64,000 nucleotides of DNA from DYJE01 sp041660385 (GCA_041660385.1 JBAZWJ010000008.1:1-64000); one strand, 5' to 3'. Positions 8,244 to 17,157 are shown, counted from the stretch's first letter. The notes: generated by a model from the letters alone, not told the origin. Numbers and translations: made by a program.

Positions 8244-9890
8244 ATGGGTAACAGCACAAAGTTTATTTTCGTAACGGGCGGGGTTTTATCCTCTCTGGGA
8301 AAAGGGCTTGCTTCGGCTGTGATCGGGTCGCTTCTTGAAGCGCGGGGCCTTACGGTTGCCCTCCAGAAACTTGATCCGTATATCAACGTGGACCCCGGAA
8401 CTATGAATCCCTTTCAGCATGGCGAAGTGTTTGTCACGGACGACGGGGCGGAAACCGACCTTGACCTGGGACATTACGAACGGTTCACCAACGCCGTCCT
8501 CGGAAAAGACAACAACTTCACCACGGGGCGTATCTATAATTCGGTGATCACCAAAGAACGGCGCGGTGAATACCTGGGTGGAACCGTTCAGGTTATTCCC
8601 CATATCACCGATGAAATCAAACGGTGCATCCTCCTCCTTTCCGGTCGTGTGGATGTGGCCATCATCGAGATCGGTGGTACCATCGGTGACATTGAAAGTC
8701 TTCCGTTCCTCGAAGCCATCAGGCAGCTCCGGGCTGATCTGGGCAAGGAAAACGTGCTTTATATTCACTTGACCCTTCTTCCTTACATTGCCACAGCCGG
8801 GGAACTGAAAACAAAACCCACCCAGCACAGCGTCAAGGAACTTCGCAGCATCGGCATCCAGCCCGATATTCTTCTTTGCCGGACAGATCGTGACATACCG
8901 CCGGATATGAAAGCAAAAATCGCCCTGTTTTGCAGCGTGGACAAAGATGCGGTGATCATGGCCAAGGATGTGGACTGCATCTATGAGCTTCCCCTGATTT
9001 ATCACGAGGATGGCCTGGATGAGAAAATTGTGAAATGCCTCCATATCTGGACACGGGCTCCACGTCTGGGTGACTGGCAGGATTTTGTGGACAGATTCAA
9101 ACGGCCCCAGTTCTCGGTGACCATCGGTATTGTGGGCAAATATGTGGATCTCACCGAATCTTACAAGAGTCTGAATGAGGCCCTTTATCACGGTGGCATT
9201 CCCAATGACTCTCGGGTTAATCTCCAGTTTATCGATTCGGAAAAAATCGACGAGTCCAATTGCCGGGAGATTCTTGGTAAGCTGAACGGAATCCTTGTCC
9301 CCGGCGGTTTTGGTCCAAGAGGTGTGGAAGGCAAAGTTATTGCGGCGAAATTCGCCCGCGAGAACAAGGTGCCTTACTTTGGTATCTGTCTGGGTATGCA
9401 GATCGCCGTGATTGAATTTGCCCGCCATATCGCCGGTATGAATCACGCCAACAGCACCGAGTTCGACAGAAAAACTAAATACCCTGTGATTTATCTGATG
9501 AAGGAATGGCTGAACGAAAGAACAGGAGAAATGGAACGCCGTGATGTGGATTCGGACAAAGGTGGCACCTTGCGTCTTGGCGCTTATCCCTGCAAGCTCT
9601 ACAAAGACACGTTTGCTTTTGAGGCGTATGCGACCGAGGAGATCTCCGAACGTCACCGCCACCGTTATGAATTCAACAACGAATTCATGGATGTTCTTAA
9701 AGAAAAAGGTCTTGTGATCAGCGGAACATCCCCCAACGGAACCCTTGTTGAAATCGTTGAAATCAAAGATCACCCCTGGTATCTGGGCTGTCAGTTTCAC
9801 CCGGAATTCAAGTCCAAACCCATGAAGCCCCATCCTTTATTCGTGGACTTTATCCGGGCTGCTCTTAAGAATCCTGTGGTTGATCGGTAA
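8244..9890 (+). CDS. pyrG: CTP synthase
   Basis: Converts UTP to CTP using ATP and glutamine; last step of pyrimidine nucleotide synthesis. It is 548 residues with an N-terminal synthetase domain (KFIFVTGGVLSSLGKG, LQKLDPYINVDPGTMNPF, GEVFVTDDGAETDLDLGHYER) and a C-terminal class I amidotransferase domain (PGGFGPRGVEGK, nucleophile Cys in FGICLGMQ, final His-Glu in FHPEFKSKP). I use ATG 8244, behind GGGGGAAAC, rather than the in-frame ATG 57 bases upstream which lies in a hairpin; this start matches the usual length. Confidence 0.98.
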   Translation: MGNSTKFIFVTGGVLSSLGKGLASAVIGSLLEARGLTVALQKLDPYINVDPGTMNPFQHGEVFVTDDGAETDLDLGHYERFTNAVLGKDNNFTTGRIYNSVITKERRGEYLGGTVQVIPHITDEIKRCILLLSGRVDVAIIEIGGTIGDIESLPFLEAIRQLRADLGKENVLYIHLTLLPYIATAGELKTKPTQHSVKELRSIGIQPDILLCRTDRDIPPDMKAKIALFCSVDKDAVIMAKDVDCIYELPLIYHEDGLDEKIVKCLHIWTRAPRLGDWQDFVDRFKRPQFSVTIGIVGKYVDLTESYKSLNEALYHGGIPNDSRVNLQFIDSEKIDESNCREILGKLNGILVPGGFGPRGVEGKVIAAKFARENKVPYFGICLGMQIAVIEFARHIAGMNHANSTEFDRKTKYPVIYLMKEWLNERTGEMERRDVDSDKGGTLRLGAYPCKLYKDTFAFEAYATEEISERHRHRYEFNNEFMDVLKEKGLVISGTSPNGTLVEIVEIKDHPWYLGCQFHPEFKSKPMKPHPLFVDFIRAALKNPVVDR

Positions 9891-9940
9891 TTTTTTGTTG
9901 GTTTTTTGGTCTGGTTTACCTCCGGTGTCCTTCCGGGGGA

Positions 9941-9958
9941 CCAGATTTTAAAATCTGG
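9941..9958. repeat. 18-bp perfect palindrome downstream of pyrG
   Basis: CCAGATTTTAAAATCTGG is perfectly self-complementary. It lies 50 bases after the pyrG stop within a larger dyad (TCTGGT ... ACCAGA). It may end pyrG transcripts or belong to a dispersed hairpin family. Confidence 0.5.
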
Positions 9959-10015
9959 ACAAATGGGTTGGGTGGATTTGAAATACCAACATGGAGCCCG
10001 GGTCACAATCCGGAC

Positions 10016-10054
10016 TTGACATGATCCATAATGATAGGTACAGTTTATCTGTAC
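10016..10054 (+). promoter_or_regulatory. promoter and TGTAC-type operator of the yefM-yoeB-like operon
   Basis: A -35 box TTGACA (10016-10021) with 17-base spacing to TACAGT (10039-10044), and across the -10 a perfect inverted repeat GTACAG-TTTAT-CTGTAC (10038-10054). YefM-type antitoxins are known to bind palindromes with a TGTACA core, so autorepression by the product of the next gene is likely. Confidence 0.7.
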
Positions 10055-10073
10055 ATAAAATCAGGAGGGATCT

Positions 10074-10352
10074 ATGGCCATACAGGCAACGTACACCCAG
10101 GCACGGGCGAATTTGGCAACATTACTGAATCAGGTCACCGATAATCGGGAGGTGGTGATCATCCAGCGGCGGGGATGCGGCGATGTAGCCATGATCTCAG
10201 CCGATGAGTTGGCCGGTTTGTTGGAAACCGCTCACCTTTTGAGGTCACCTGCCAACGCGGAGCGTCTATTTGCAGCTCTTGACAGGGTCCGTAAAGAATC
10301 CGGATCACCCCAGACCGTTGACGATCTTCGAAAAGAGGTCGGTTTTGAGTAA
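10074..10352 (+). CDS. YefM/Phd-family antitoxin
   Basis: A 92-residue antitoxin: N-terminal DNA-binding part beginning TYTQARANLATLLNQVTDNREVVIIQRR and then DVAMISADELAGLLETAHLLRSP, the classic YefM sequence, with a disordered toxin-binding tail. AGGAGGG lies 7 bases before ATG 10074. It overlaps the toxin frame by 8 bases. It neutralises the toxin and represses its own operon through the palindrome upstream. Confidence 0.92.
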   Translation: MAIQATYTQARANLATLLNQVTDNREVVIIQRRGCGDVAMISADELAGLLETAHLLRSPANAERLFAALDRVRKESGSPQTVDDLRKEVGFE

Positions 10353-10641
10353 ACGATCAGGGACACCGCCCAGGACTTGCACCGGGAGAGAGTCGGTTTT
10401 CCAGTCTGAATTCAGGGAGGATCTGAAACACTGGGTGGAAACCGACCGGAAAACAGCTCTTCGGATTTTCCAGCTGATCGAAGCGGTCATGCGTGACCCG
10501 TTTCAAGGCATCGGTAAGCCCGAACCCCTCAAGTTCCTCGGCCCGAATGTCTGGTCCCGGCGCATCACCCAGGAACACCGCCTGGTCTATGTGGTCGGCC
10601 ATGATCGCATTGATTTCATTCAGGCCCGATATCATTATTAG
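10345..10641 (+). CDS. YoeB-family mRNA interferase toxin
   Basis: A ribosome-dependent endoribonuclease toxin of about 98 residues. The C-terminal half matches YoeB closely: GKPEPLKFLGPNVWSRRITQ, then EHRLVYVV and the terminal RYHY, which supply the catalytic Glu, Arg, His and Tyr. Its start is uncertain: no ATG exists near the expected N-terminus, so I use TTG 10345, which overlaps the antitoxin stop and has AGAGGTC upstream. An ATG at 10270 lies too far inside the antitoxin. The N-terminus (about 18 residues before SEFREDLKHW) is longer than in E. coli YoeB. Confidence 0.88.
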   Translation: MSKRSGTPPRTCTGRESVFQSEFREDLKHWVETDRKTALRIFQLIEAVMRDPFQGIGKPEPLKFLGPNVWSRRITQEHRLVYVVGHDRIDFIQARYHY

Positions 10642-10680
10642 CGGATGTATTTTTTCAGGTTAATATATTGTTCAGCTGTT

Positions 10681-10733
10681 GGCGTCGCTCCTCGACGCCA
10701 TCAAACCTGTTTGTCCAGCTTTTCAAAAGCTGG
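10681..10733. repeat. two adjacent perfect hairpins after the toxin gene
   Basis: GGCGTCG-CTCCT-CGACGCC (10681-10699) and CCAGCTTTT-C-AAAAGCTGG (10715-10733). The segment between them, AAACCTGTTTGTC (10703-10715), recurs at 30378-30390 with a similar downstream context, so this is part of a dispersed repeat. Confidence 0.65.
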
Positions 10734-10747
10734 CCCCCAGAGGGAAT

Positions 10748-10778
10748 AAAAAAAGCCGTAAGGCTTTTCTATTTTTTT
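10748..10778. terminator. bidirectional intrinsic terminator
   Basis: Stem AAAAGCC/GGCTTTT with a GTAA tetraloop, a T-run on the plus side (10772-10778) and an A-run on the left. It separates the plus-strand toxin gene from the convergent minus-strand gene. Confidence 0.85.
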
Positions 10779-10820
10779 ATCTTAGCCTGACGGCTATGGA
10801 CCTGAGGGAACCTTATCCGA

Positions 10821-11627
10821 TCAAACCCTTGATACAAGAAACCCAGGCACAATAGGGTGCGAACATTCAGCAAAGGCGATGGCGCTTTGAGCCCCCAGGG
10901 TACTCACAACTATTTCCGTGACTAGAAGTCCGGCATCATTGAAAAGCATCAGCCGTTCACCGATGGTAAGCCCATGGTCCTTGCCCATTCCGAAATGGAT
11001 TTCAAATTGGTCGTCCTTTTTACCCACTCTGAAAATTTCAGCTTTCCCGCTTTCCGCCATGCTTCGTTCGATTTTTCCTGACAGAAAAAAGCCTATTATT
11101 CCTGAGGCAAGGATCACAGGCAGACCGCAAAGGGAAAGGGCCCAGGGCGGGATTCCAAGATAACGGCGGACAAGGGACATGTCATGGCTTCTCTTGGCAC
11201 GTTCGTTTTCAAAATAGCGGACCTGATAGGTGAGCAGTTGATCCACCTTGGGGCGGTCTTTGGGTTTGATGTTCGACAGATCCTTGAATGTGATACGGAC
11301 AGACGCGGTTCCCTGTTTAAGATCAGGGCTTACGATGATATGACCTCGCCACATTTTATCACCGAGCCAGAATCCCGTGAACGGTTCTTTGTCAAAATTA
11401 ATGCTGACTCCGGGGGTATCTGAAACAAAACCCAGATCGGCTGGATTGGAAGCCATGCTGTAGAACTTACCGATGATTTCGGCTGAATGGCCTTGAACCA
11501 GATCAAACCGGTTGTCAGGGGTTCGCCATCCGGATATCAGCAAATCAAGAACCCCTGCAAAAGTGATGACAAGCGCAATGAGACTCAGTTTGCTGATGAA
11601 TGTTCGTGTGGCGATTAGTTTTTCCAT
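10821..11627 (-). CDS. membrane protein of unknown function
   Basis: A 268-residue protein with an N-terminal membrane helix (about 14-34), a periplasmic stretch of about 130 residues, a second helix (about 167-187, SLCGLPVILASGIIGFFLSG) and a cytoplasmic C-terminal domain of about 75 residues. The C-terminal part (FGMGKDHGLTIGERLMLF...) resembles a small beta-rich domain but I cannot name it. GGAG precedes ATG 11627. It is the last gene of a minus-strand group behind a lipoprotein and a TauE/SafE permease, but a strong hairpin (11675-11706) separates it from the lipoprotein gene. Confidence 0.7.
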   Translation of the reverse strand: MEKLIATRTFISKLSLIALVITFAGVLDLLISGWRTPDNRFDLVQGHSAEIIGKFYSMASNPADLGFVSDTPGVSINFDKEPFTGFWLGDKMWRGHIIVSPDLKQGTASVRITFKDLSNIKPKDRPKVDQLLTYQVRYFENERAKRSHDMSLVRRYLGIPPWALSLCGLPVILASGIIGFFLSGKIERSMAESGKAEIFRVGKKDDQFEIHFGMGKDHGLTIGERLMLFNDAGLLVTEIVVSTLGAQSAIAFAECSHPIVPGFLVSRV

Positions 11628-11674
11628 GATCTTTGTTCTCCAGATCTTTGTTTTCCAACCTGTGTTTCATGAAG

Positions 11675-11706
11675 AAGGGCAGCGTCTAAACGAAGACGCT
11701 GCCCTT
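11675..11706 (-). terminator. strong hairpin, probable terminator of the lipoprotein gene
   Basis: A 13-bp perfect stem AAGGGCAGCGTCT/AGACGCTGCCCTT around a 6-base loop, 24 bases after the minus-strand stop at 11731. There is no strong T-run, so it may attenuate rather than end transcription into the gene downstream. Confidence 0.7.
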
Positions 11707-11730
11707 GTCAATCATCTGTCTTTTAGTCCA

Positions 11731-12321
11731 TTACTTCTTGAAGATATCGGTCTTGGTGATGTTCATCATCCGAAGAGCCTGACCGTCATCTTTGTAATAG
11801 ATTCTCACTTCATCACCGGCAGCCCAGGTCTGATCCGGTAGATCCATGTATTCATCCGGTACGGCCAGAGTCACAAGGAGTTTCTGCCGTTTGGAGTAAA
11901 TCTGGATCGTCTTGGCCGTCCTGTCGACGATGGGGAACTTCACATCTTTGACAAGCGCGTTGTCTTTTTCGATTTTATCTTTTTTATCCACCGGCGTGTA
12001 AACGATGGTTTTAAGCTGGCCTGTGGCCATATCGAAAATCGTGATTTCGTTCTTTTCAGTGTCAAGTCCCATTCTCTGGCCTACGGCTGGAGCTGGTCCC
12101 ATTTCATGTTCGTCCGCAGGTATTTTGAAGACAACGGGGGGAAGCCCGGTGTAATCAGGTTTGCCTTTGACGCTGCCGGGGCTTTTGTCCACGATAAACG
12201 TTACGGTTCCTGCGTCTTTATCAAAGGCGATGGTACGACCCTGGGTCACCTTGCCCATTTCATTACAGCCTGTGAAGATCAAGAGGGCGGCTATGATGAT
12301 AAATCCTGTTAACTGTTTCAT
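11731..12321 (-). CDS. lipoprotein (DUF4881-like)
   Basis: A 196-residue lipoprotein: signal sequence MKQLTGFIIIAALLIFTGC with the lipobox FTGC, then a soluble beta-rich body with TIAFDKDAGTVTFIVDK, IVDRTAKTIQIYSK and a final DEVRIYYKDDGQALRMMNI. It resembles the DUF4881 lipoproteins that I recall near TauE/SafE genes in Desulfovibrio; that name is from memory and should be checked. It follows the TauE/SafE gene by 37 bases on the same strand and is probably in its operon. Function unknown; a role with anion export at the envelope is only suggested by position. Confidence 0.7.
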   Translation of the reverse strand: MKQLTGFIIIAALLIFTGCNEMGKVTQGRTIAFDKDAGTVTFIVDKSPGSVKGKPDYTGLPPVVFKIPADEHEMGPAPAVGQRMGLDTEKNEITIFDMATGQLKTIVYTPVDKKDKIEKDNALVKDVKFPIVDRTAKTIQIYSKRQKLLVTLAVPDEYMDLPDQTWAAGDEVRIYYKDDGQALRMMNITKTDIFKK

Positions 12322-12358
12322 AGAAGTCTCCTTATATATCTATGCTATATGCCTGTAC

Positions 12359-13411
12359 TTATTTGTTTTTCTTTGCGGCCACTTCCGCTCTCGCACCCTG
12401 AACCATTTTTACGAATATGTAGGCTGACATGGCGAACACAAGACTGAGGATCAATGTTGTTGCCGTGTTGTCACAGAGCGTCTTGTAAACCGGGAATTGC
12501 TTTGCAAGAAGCTTGAGCACGATGGAAATCGCGCAGCCGATAACTGCGATTCCGAAAGCGATACGGATACCGTAGCCTTTGATGTACTTGGTTGCAACCG
12601 TACCGACCTGAGCACCAACAGCCGCTCCGACGAGCATGATAATGGCAGCCACAAGTTCCGTACGCCCTTTCATGGTGTAGGTAAAGGCACCGTAAAGACC
12701 GGAGATCATAACTTCAAAGAGGTCTGTTCCAACCGCAACATGGGTGGGGCAGCCGATGAAGTAAATAAGGGCGGGCATGCGGATGAGACCGCCGCCGATA
12801 CCGAGAATACCTGCAATCCAGCCCGTAAGGAAGCTGATAAGGATGGGCAACCAGGCTGTACAGGTGATGCCGGCTGTTTTGAAATGAACCATGGGGGCGA
12901 TTTTGATTTTGTGCAGGGTTTTATGCCATTCGAAACCGGTTTCCAGATGGTTAATTTCTTCACCGCGTGCCACAGCAGCGCGCTCTTTTTTCTTCTTTTT
13001 GGCCACGTCGGCAAAAACCATCCAGGCGATAAGGAAGAGAAGAACCAGGTAGAGATAACGAACAACGATTTCAACGTTGCCAAGTCTCTCAAGCCACATG
13101 ATCATCTGAGCGCCCACTTCGAAACCCACAATGGTCCCTACGAGCATGATTAATCCCAGGGTGTAGTCCACGTTTCCGAATTTGCCGTGGCGCATGGTGG
13201 ATATAAGAGATTTCCCCGCCATATGGGCGATGTCCGTGCCGATGGCGAAAGCCATGGGGAAACCGAGAATGTTAAGGCCGGGAGTAACCATCCAGGCGCC
13301 GCCCATTCCGAAAAAACCGCCGATGATACCCACGCCAATACCAAGGATGATGAGGCCGGGCCAGAAAATCGTGACGCCTGAAATAGGCATTAATACATAC
13401 AACCAATCCAT
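12359..13411 (-). CDS. TauE/SafE-family anion permease
   Basis: A 350-residue membrane protein of the sulfite/sulfonate exporter family. The two family repeats are visible as GGFFGMGGAWMVTPGLNI near the N-terminus and GIGGGLIRMPALIYFIG in the second half, with 8-9 hydrophobic helices and a charged cytoplasmic loop (KKKKKERAAVARGE) between. Start ATG 13411 has GGAGG 7 bases upstream; an in-frame longer form from 13477 would overlap the previous gene and lacks a ribosome site. The substrate is unknown: sulfite or an organosulfonate is likely in a sulfur-metabolising anaerobe. Confidence 0.88.
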   Translation of the reverse strand: MDWLYVLMPISGVTIFWPGLIILGIGVGIIGGFFGMGGAWMVTPGLNILGFPMAFAIGTDIAHMAGKSLISTMRHGKFGNVDYTLGLIMLVGTIVGFEVGAQMIMWLERLGNVEIVVRYLYLVLLFLIAWMVFADVAKKKKKERAAVARGEEINHLETGFEWHKTLHKIKIAPMVHFKTAGITCTAWLPILISFLTGWIAGILGIGGGLIRMPALIYFIGCPTHVAVGTDLFEVMISGLYGAFTYTMKGRTELVAAIIMLVGAAVGAQVGTVATKYIKGYGIRIAFGIAVIGCAISIVLKLLAKQFPVYKTLCDNTATTLILSLVFAMSAYIFVKMVQGARAEVAAKKNK

Positions 13412-13442
13412 ATTTATTCCTCCATTTTCATGCGGGTTTATA

Positions 13443-13739
13443 TCAATGTTCTGCCAGCTCGCGTGATTCCAGGTCAATGCCGATGGTTTTCATAACCATG
13501 TCTGCAATGATACCGAAACAAAGACCGATTGCCGGAATCAACACGATGGTGAGTAACGAGAACTGAAGATGACTTTCATTGTAAAGGTCACCCCACCATT
13601 TGAGTATACCCGTAATTCCCCTTGTGTCCGCTACAATGACCACTGCGGCCGCTTTTTCACCGGCAGCAAAAACCATCTCCGGAAGGAGAATGCATGCCAT
13701 CAGGGCCAATCCACTGATTTTTGTCCATAGCCTTTTCAT
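13443..13739 (-). CDS. small membrane protein, DVU0150-like
   Basis: A 98-residue protein with a cleavable signal peptide (about MKRLWTKISGLALMACILLP..MVFAAG) and one membrane helix near the C-terminus (about 60-83, SLLTIVLIPAIGLCFGIIAD). It resembles a small family named after Desulfovibrio DVU0150 that accompanies TauE/SafE permeases; this is recalled, not searched. Start ATG 13739 follows GGAGG by 5-6 bases. It is first of the minus-strand set, 31 bases before the permease, and is probably a subunit or partner of it. Confidence 0.75.
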   Translation of the reverse strand: MKRLWTKISGLALMACILLPEMVFAAGEKAAAVVIVADTRGITGILKWWGDLYNESHLQFSLLTIVLIPAIGLCFGIIADMVMKTIGIDLESRELAEH

Positions 13740-14223
13740 TCTTGCCTCCATCATCCTTTAAATGTTTAAAAAAATATCCTTATGTTTTAGCTGTTTTTTG
13801 TCCATGACAGCTTCTTTAAACATGTTCATTTTTAGAACAGTTGCATTCCCTTATATCAATTCTCGTGCCAGAAGATTTTTTATTGGTTGCCATCTTTATC
13901 TGCTTGATTTTAAAGGTTTCGGGAGACGCGAAGGGGGAGGTGTAAAAAATTTTGACCATGCGGTACAGCTTTACAGTATGTAAAGAAAACGTGTAAAGGA
14001 TCAGAGAGAATGCGTCAGGTTTGTTTACAGCGACAGTGTGAACGGTGGCTCTGGGCAAATGCTGTTGAGCAAATATACTTTCAAGTAATGAACGAAAAAA
14101 TTAACGTCCAACGTCCAACGTCGAACGTTCAACGTCCAATTGCGGATGGCGGCCATTATTATGGTATGCTTTTTGTTTATTACATCTGGTTTACACCTGG
14201 CGTTGAATGATACATTGGGCTGA
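13740..14223. other. intergenic region with a heptamer array
   Basis: About 480 bases between divergent operons. AT-rich left part, probably the promoter of the minus-strand permease operon, and a five-unit heptamer array at 14104-14138. Short frames here are repeat-derived and were not called. Confidence 0.5.
14104..14138 (+). repeat. heptamer array, five units
   Basis: ACGTCCA, ACGTCCA, ACGTCGA, ACGTTCA, ACGTCCA. The 16 bases that follow (14139-14154, ATTGCGGATGGCGGCC) match 15 of 16 the flank of the array at 62499-62533, so the conserved unit is longer than the heptamers. Confidence 0.9.
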
Positions 14224-16941
14224 ATGATGGGAGAGGAGATAGATTATAATACCATGACGACAATTCTCGGTAATATGAAAAAGATGATGGTTGATCTTGA
14301 AAATGGCGTGTACGATTTGTCCCAGTCCAATCGTTTCATCGACTTTCTTACCGATCTCCCCTGGTTCAAAGGAAGGAAGAAGGTTTACACCAGCACGGAA
14401 ACGAACGGAAAAACCGGCATGGGTTCTGTTTTCAGGTTCAAGTACGGCTTTTTCAAAGAACTGCTCAAAGCGAATTCCGAGCTGTTGACCATCATGGCCG
14501 AGATGGAGGAAAGGCTGAAAGGCGATGTGGTTTTCGGGTCAAGCTACATCAAGAACCAGACGAACAGAGCCCTCATGCAGACCTTCCAGATGGTGAAAAG
14601 CATCAACCGGCTTTCAGGTGGGAAATACCATGAACTTTACACGGTTCTGGAAGACATCAATCTGAAAATAAAAACCGTTATTGAAGAGAAAGACGATGAT
14701 CAGGATATTGGTTATGTGATGCCGTACAGCGCCATCGGTATCCATGATGCGGACAAGGTGGGCGGAAAAAACGCCAATCTGGGAGAAATCCGAAACAACC
14801 TCCACATTCCCGTACCCGAGGGCTTCGCCATAACCACACGGGCGTTCAGGGAGTTTTTCAAACATGACCATCTGAAAGATGAGATCATCAAAAAAAGAAG
14901 CCTGATTTATGTGAATGATGTGGACCTTCTGAGCTCCCTCAGCGCCGAATCCATGGCTCTGATCGAATCAAAACCCCTTCCAGATGATGTGGAAACTGAC
15001 ATCCTTGACAAGTATCAGGAACTGTGGGGTGACGATCCAACGGTTCGTGTGGCCATGCGGAGCAGCGCCGTGGGCGAGGACGGTGACATTTCTTATGCCG
15101 GTCAATATCTGACCCTTTTGAACGTGACCCGGGAAAACCTGATAGCCTCGTACAAAGCCATCGTGGCCAGTCTCTATTCAGCGCGGTCCATAGCCTACAG
15201 AACATCCAAAGGGATTTACGACGAAGATCTGGCCATGGCCGTGGCCTGTGTCCGCATGGTGGATTCGGTGGCCAGTGGTGTGATGTATACACGGCATCCT
15301 TACGATATCGTCAATGAAAACATTATGATAAACGCTGTATGGGGTCTTGGTCCCTATGCGGTGGATGGTGTGGTTACACCAGATATCTACTGGGTGACCA
15401 AAGACGATGCCCTTACTATCGTCCGAAAAGATCCGGCGATAAAGCCTGTCAAGCTGACATGCAGGCCGGACGGCGGTGTTGTTGAAGAGAACGTGCCTGC
15501 TGAAAAACAGGGGGAACCCTGTCTGACCGATGATTTGATACAGAAACTGGCTTTGTTTGGCCGTCAGCTTGAAAATCATTACCACGGCCCGCAGGACGTG
15601 GAATGGGCGCTGGAACGTTCGGGAAATATCGTGATCCTGCAATCCCGGCCCCTTCGAATCACAGCCGGGAGCGGGCAAAAGACAAAAGCGGAACCTGTGG
15701 CCGGTTACAGAGTTATCATCGAAGACAGCGAGATCGCCTGCCAGGGCATTGGTAAAGGCTATGCTTTTCATGTGCATTCCATGGATGATCTCGTCCGTTT
15801 CACCGAGGGAGCCGTTCTTATCGCCCATCACAGTTCCCCGGAATACGTGGTGGTGATGAAAAAAGCCAGTGCCATCGTTGTGGAGGCAGGCAGTGTGAGC
15901 GGCCACATGGCCGCCATTGCCCGTGAATTCAATGTCCCCACCCTCATCGGATCGAAACATGCCATGAAACTCATTCCAGCGGGCATGGACATCACCGTTG
16001 ATGCGTATTCAGGAAGGGTTTATGAGGGGCACGTTGCGGAACTCATTTCAGCAGCACAAAAAGAAGAAGCTTTTTTAAAAGACACGCCGGTTTATGAGTA
16101 CCTGAAACGGGTGTCGGATTACATAAACCCCCTTCATCTTATCAACCCCAGGTCGCCCCGTTTCACTCCGTCGCGGTGTACCACTCTCCACGATATCGCC
16201 CGTTTCTGCCATGAATATTCCTACGGTGAAATGTTCAGAGTCAGTGACATTGCGTCCAAGTATCAGGGCAGTTCTCTCAAACTCAAAGCGCCACTTCCCA
16301 TGGATCTTCATATGATCGATCTGGGTGGCGGTCTTGCCGATGAAAGTGAGGGGAACCTGGTGGGTGTGGATCGCGTCAGATCCGCGCCGTTCAAGGCTCT
16401 GCTCGATGGAATGTTGAACAAAGATATCCTGGCTCTTGGTCCAAGGCCTGTGAATTTTTCAGGTTTGCTCTCCGTGATGCGCGAGCAGGCCCTTTCGCCC
16501 GGCCATGTGGGAGAACGGTTCGGAGACAGAAGCTACGCCATCATCGCCGACAAGTATCTGAACTTCAGCTCCCGAGTGGGCTATCATTACAGCGTGGTGG
16601 ATGCCTACTGCGGAGAAACGGTGAACAAGAACTACATCACCTTTTCCTTCAAAGGCGGAGCCGCAGACAAAGTAAAACGAATCCGTCGCGTCAAAGCCAT
16701 TTCCCTGATTCTCGAACGGGAAGGATTCAAAGTGGATGTGGTGTCTGATAAAGTGGATGCCCGTGTTCAGAAATATCCCTGCTCATATATCGCAAGCAAA
16801 CTGGATATTCTCGGCCGTCTTCTCATCTTCACCCGTCAGATGGACATGCTGATGACATCCGAAAAAAGCGTGGTCTGGGTTGCGGAGAATTTCCTTGCCG
16901 GGAATTATGAATTGAATCCTTTGGTGGAAGCGGCTGAGTGA
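14224..16941 (+). CDS. PEP/pyruvate-binding (PPDK/PpsA-like) protein with unusual C-terminal domain
   Basis: A 905-residue protein. Residues about 1-160 are an unrecognised helical region. About 165-480 is the ATP-grasp-like N-terminal domain of pyruvate-phosphate dikinases (DKVGGKNANLGEIRNN, RSSAVGEDGDISYAGQY, PQDVEWALE, ILQSRPLRI). About 520-610 is the swivelling phosphohistidine domain, with His561 in VSGHMAAIAREFNVPTLIGS. The PEP/pyruvate TIM barrel that normally follows is missing; instead there is a domain of about 285 residues (from SDYINPLHLINPRSPRFTPS) that I do not recognise. So it probably phosphorylates something other than pyruvate. ATG 14224 is one of several possible starts; none has a strong ribosome site. 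Confidence 0.8.
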   Translation: MMGEEIDYNTMTTILGNMKKMMVDLENGVYDLSQSNRFIDFLTDLPWFKGRKKVYTSTETNGKTGMGSVFRFKYGFFKELLKANSELLTIMAEMEERLKGDVVFGSSYIKNQTNRALMQTFQMVKSINRLSGGKYHELYTVLEDINLKIKTVIEEKDDDQDIGYVMPYSAIGIHDADKVGGKNANLGEIRNNLHIPVPEGFAITTRAFREFFKHDHLKDEIIKKRSLIYVNDVDLLSSLSAESMALIESKPLPDDVETDILDKYQELWGDDPTVRVAMRSSAVGEDGDISYAGQYLTLLNVTRENLIASYKAIVASLYSARSIAYRTSKGIYDEDLAMAVACVRMVDSVASGVMYTRHPYDIVNENIMINAVWGLGPYAVDGVVTPDIYWVTKDDALTIVRKDPAIKPVKLTCRPDGGVVEENVPAEKQGEPCLTDDLIQKLALFGRQLENHYHGPQDVEWALERSGNIVILQSRPLRITAGSGQKTKAEPVAGYRVIIEDSEIACQGIGKGYAFHVHSMDDLVRFTEGAVLIAHHSSPEYVVVMKKASAIVVEAGSVSGHMAAIAREFNVPTLIGSKHAMKLIPAGMDITVDAYSGRVYEGHVAELISAAQKEEAFLKDTPVYEYLKRVSDYINPLHLINPRSPRFTPSRCTTLHDIARFCHEYSYGEMFRVSDIASKYQGSSLKLKAPLPMDLHMIDLGGGLADESEGNLVGVDRVRSAPFKALLDGMLNKDILALGPRPVNFSGLLSVMREQALSPGHVGERFGDRSYAIIADKYLNFSSRVGYHYSVVDAYCGETVNKNYITFSFKGGAADKVKRIRRVKAISLILEREGFKVDVVSDKVDARVQKYPCSYIASKLDILGRLLIFTRQMDMLMTSEKSVVWVAENFLAGNYELNPLVEAAE

Positions 16942-17157
16942 TATGGGAAGAGATGAATTGAAAAAGATGAACATCGAACGCTGATGGCATCGTAAGAAGT
17001 CGGGAATTCATCATAAAACCTGTAGGGTGGGCTATCGCCCACCACAGCAAATAATTCATCCACAATGAACAGCCCACCGCGCTTGTCATTTTGGGCGGTT
17101 ACTGAATATGATCCGCACCCTCGCACTCGTTCCGGGGTTTCTCCCCGGAACCGATAT
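16942..17157. repeat. spacer with heptamer unit and two REP-like hairpins
   Basis: A single heptamer unit (16971-16977), the hairpin GGTGGGC-TATC-GCCCACC (17026-17043; the TAGGGTGGGC...GCCCACC type is widespread in bacteria) and GTTCCGGGG-TTTCT-CCCCGGAAC (17129-17151), which has a longer relative at 38642-38674. Confidence 0.65.

Noticed and set aside
8286..9833. A 515-residue open frame on the minus strand opposite pyrG
   Set aside because: It is antisense to a clear, full-length CTP synthase and shows no recognisable motif; a shadow of codon bias.
14010..14210. Small proteins of the type NVQRPTSNVQRP / MFDVRCS read from heptamer arrays
   Set aside because: They are simple translations of the 7-base repeats in various frames and strands; no start signals and no independent conservation.
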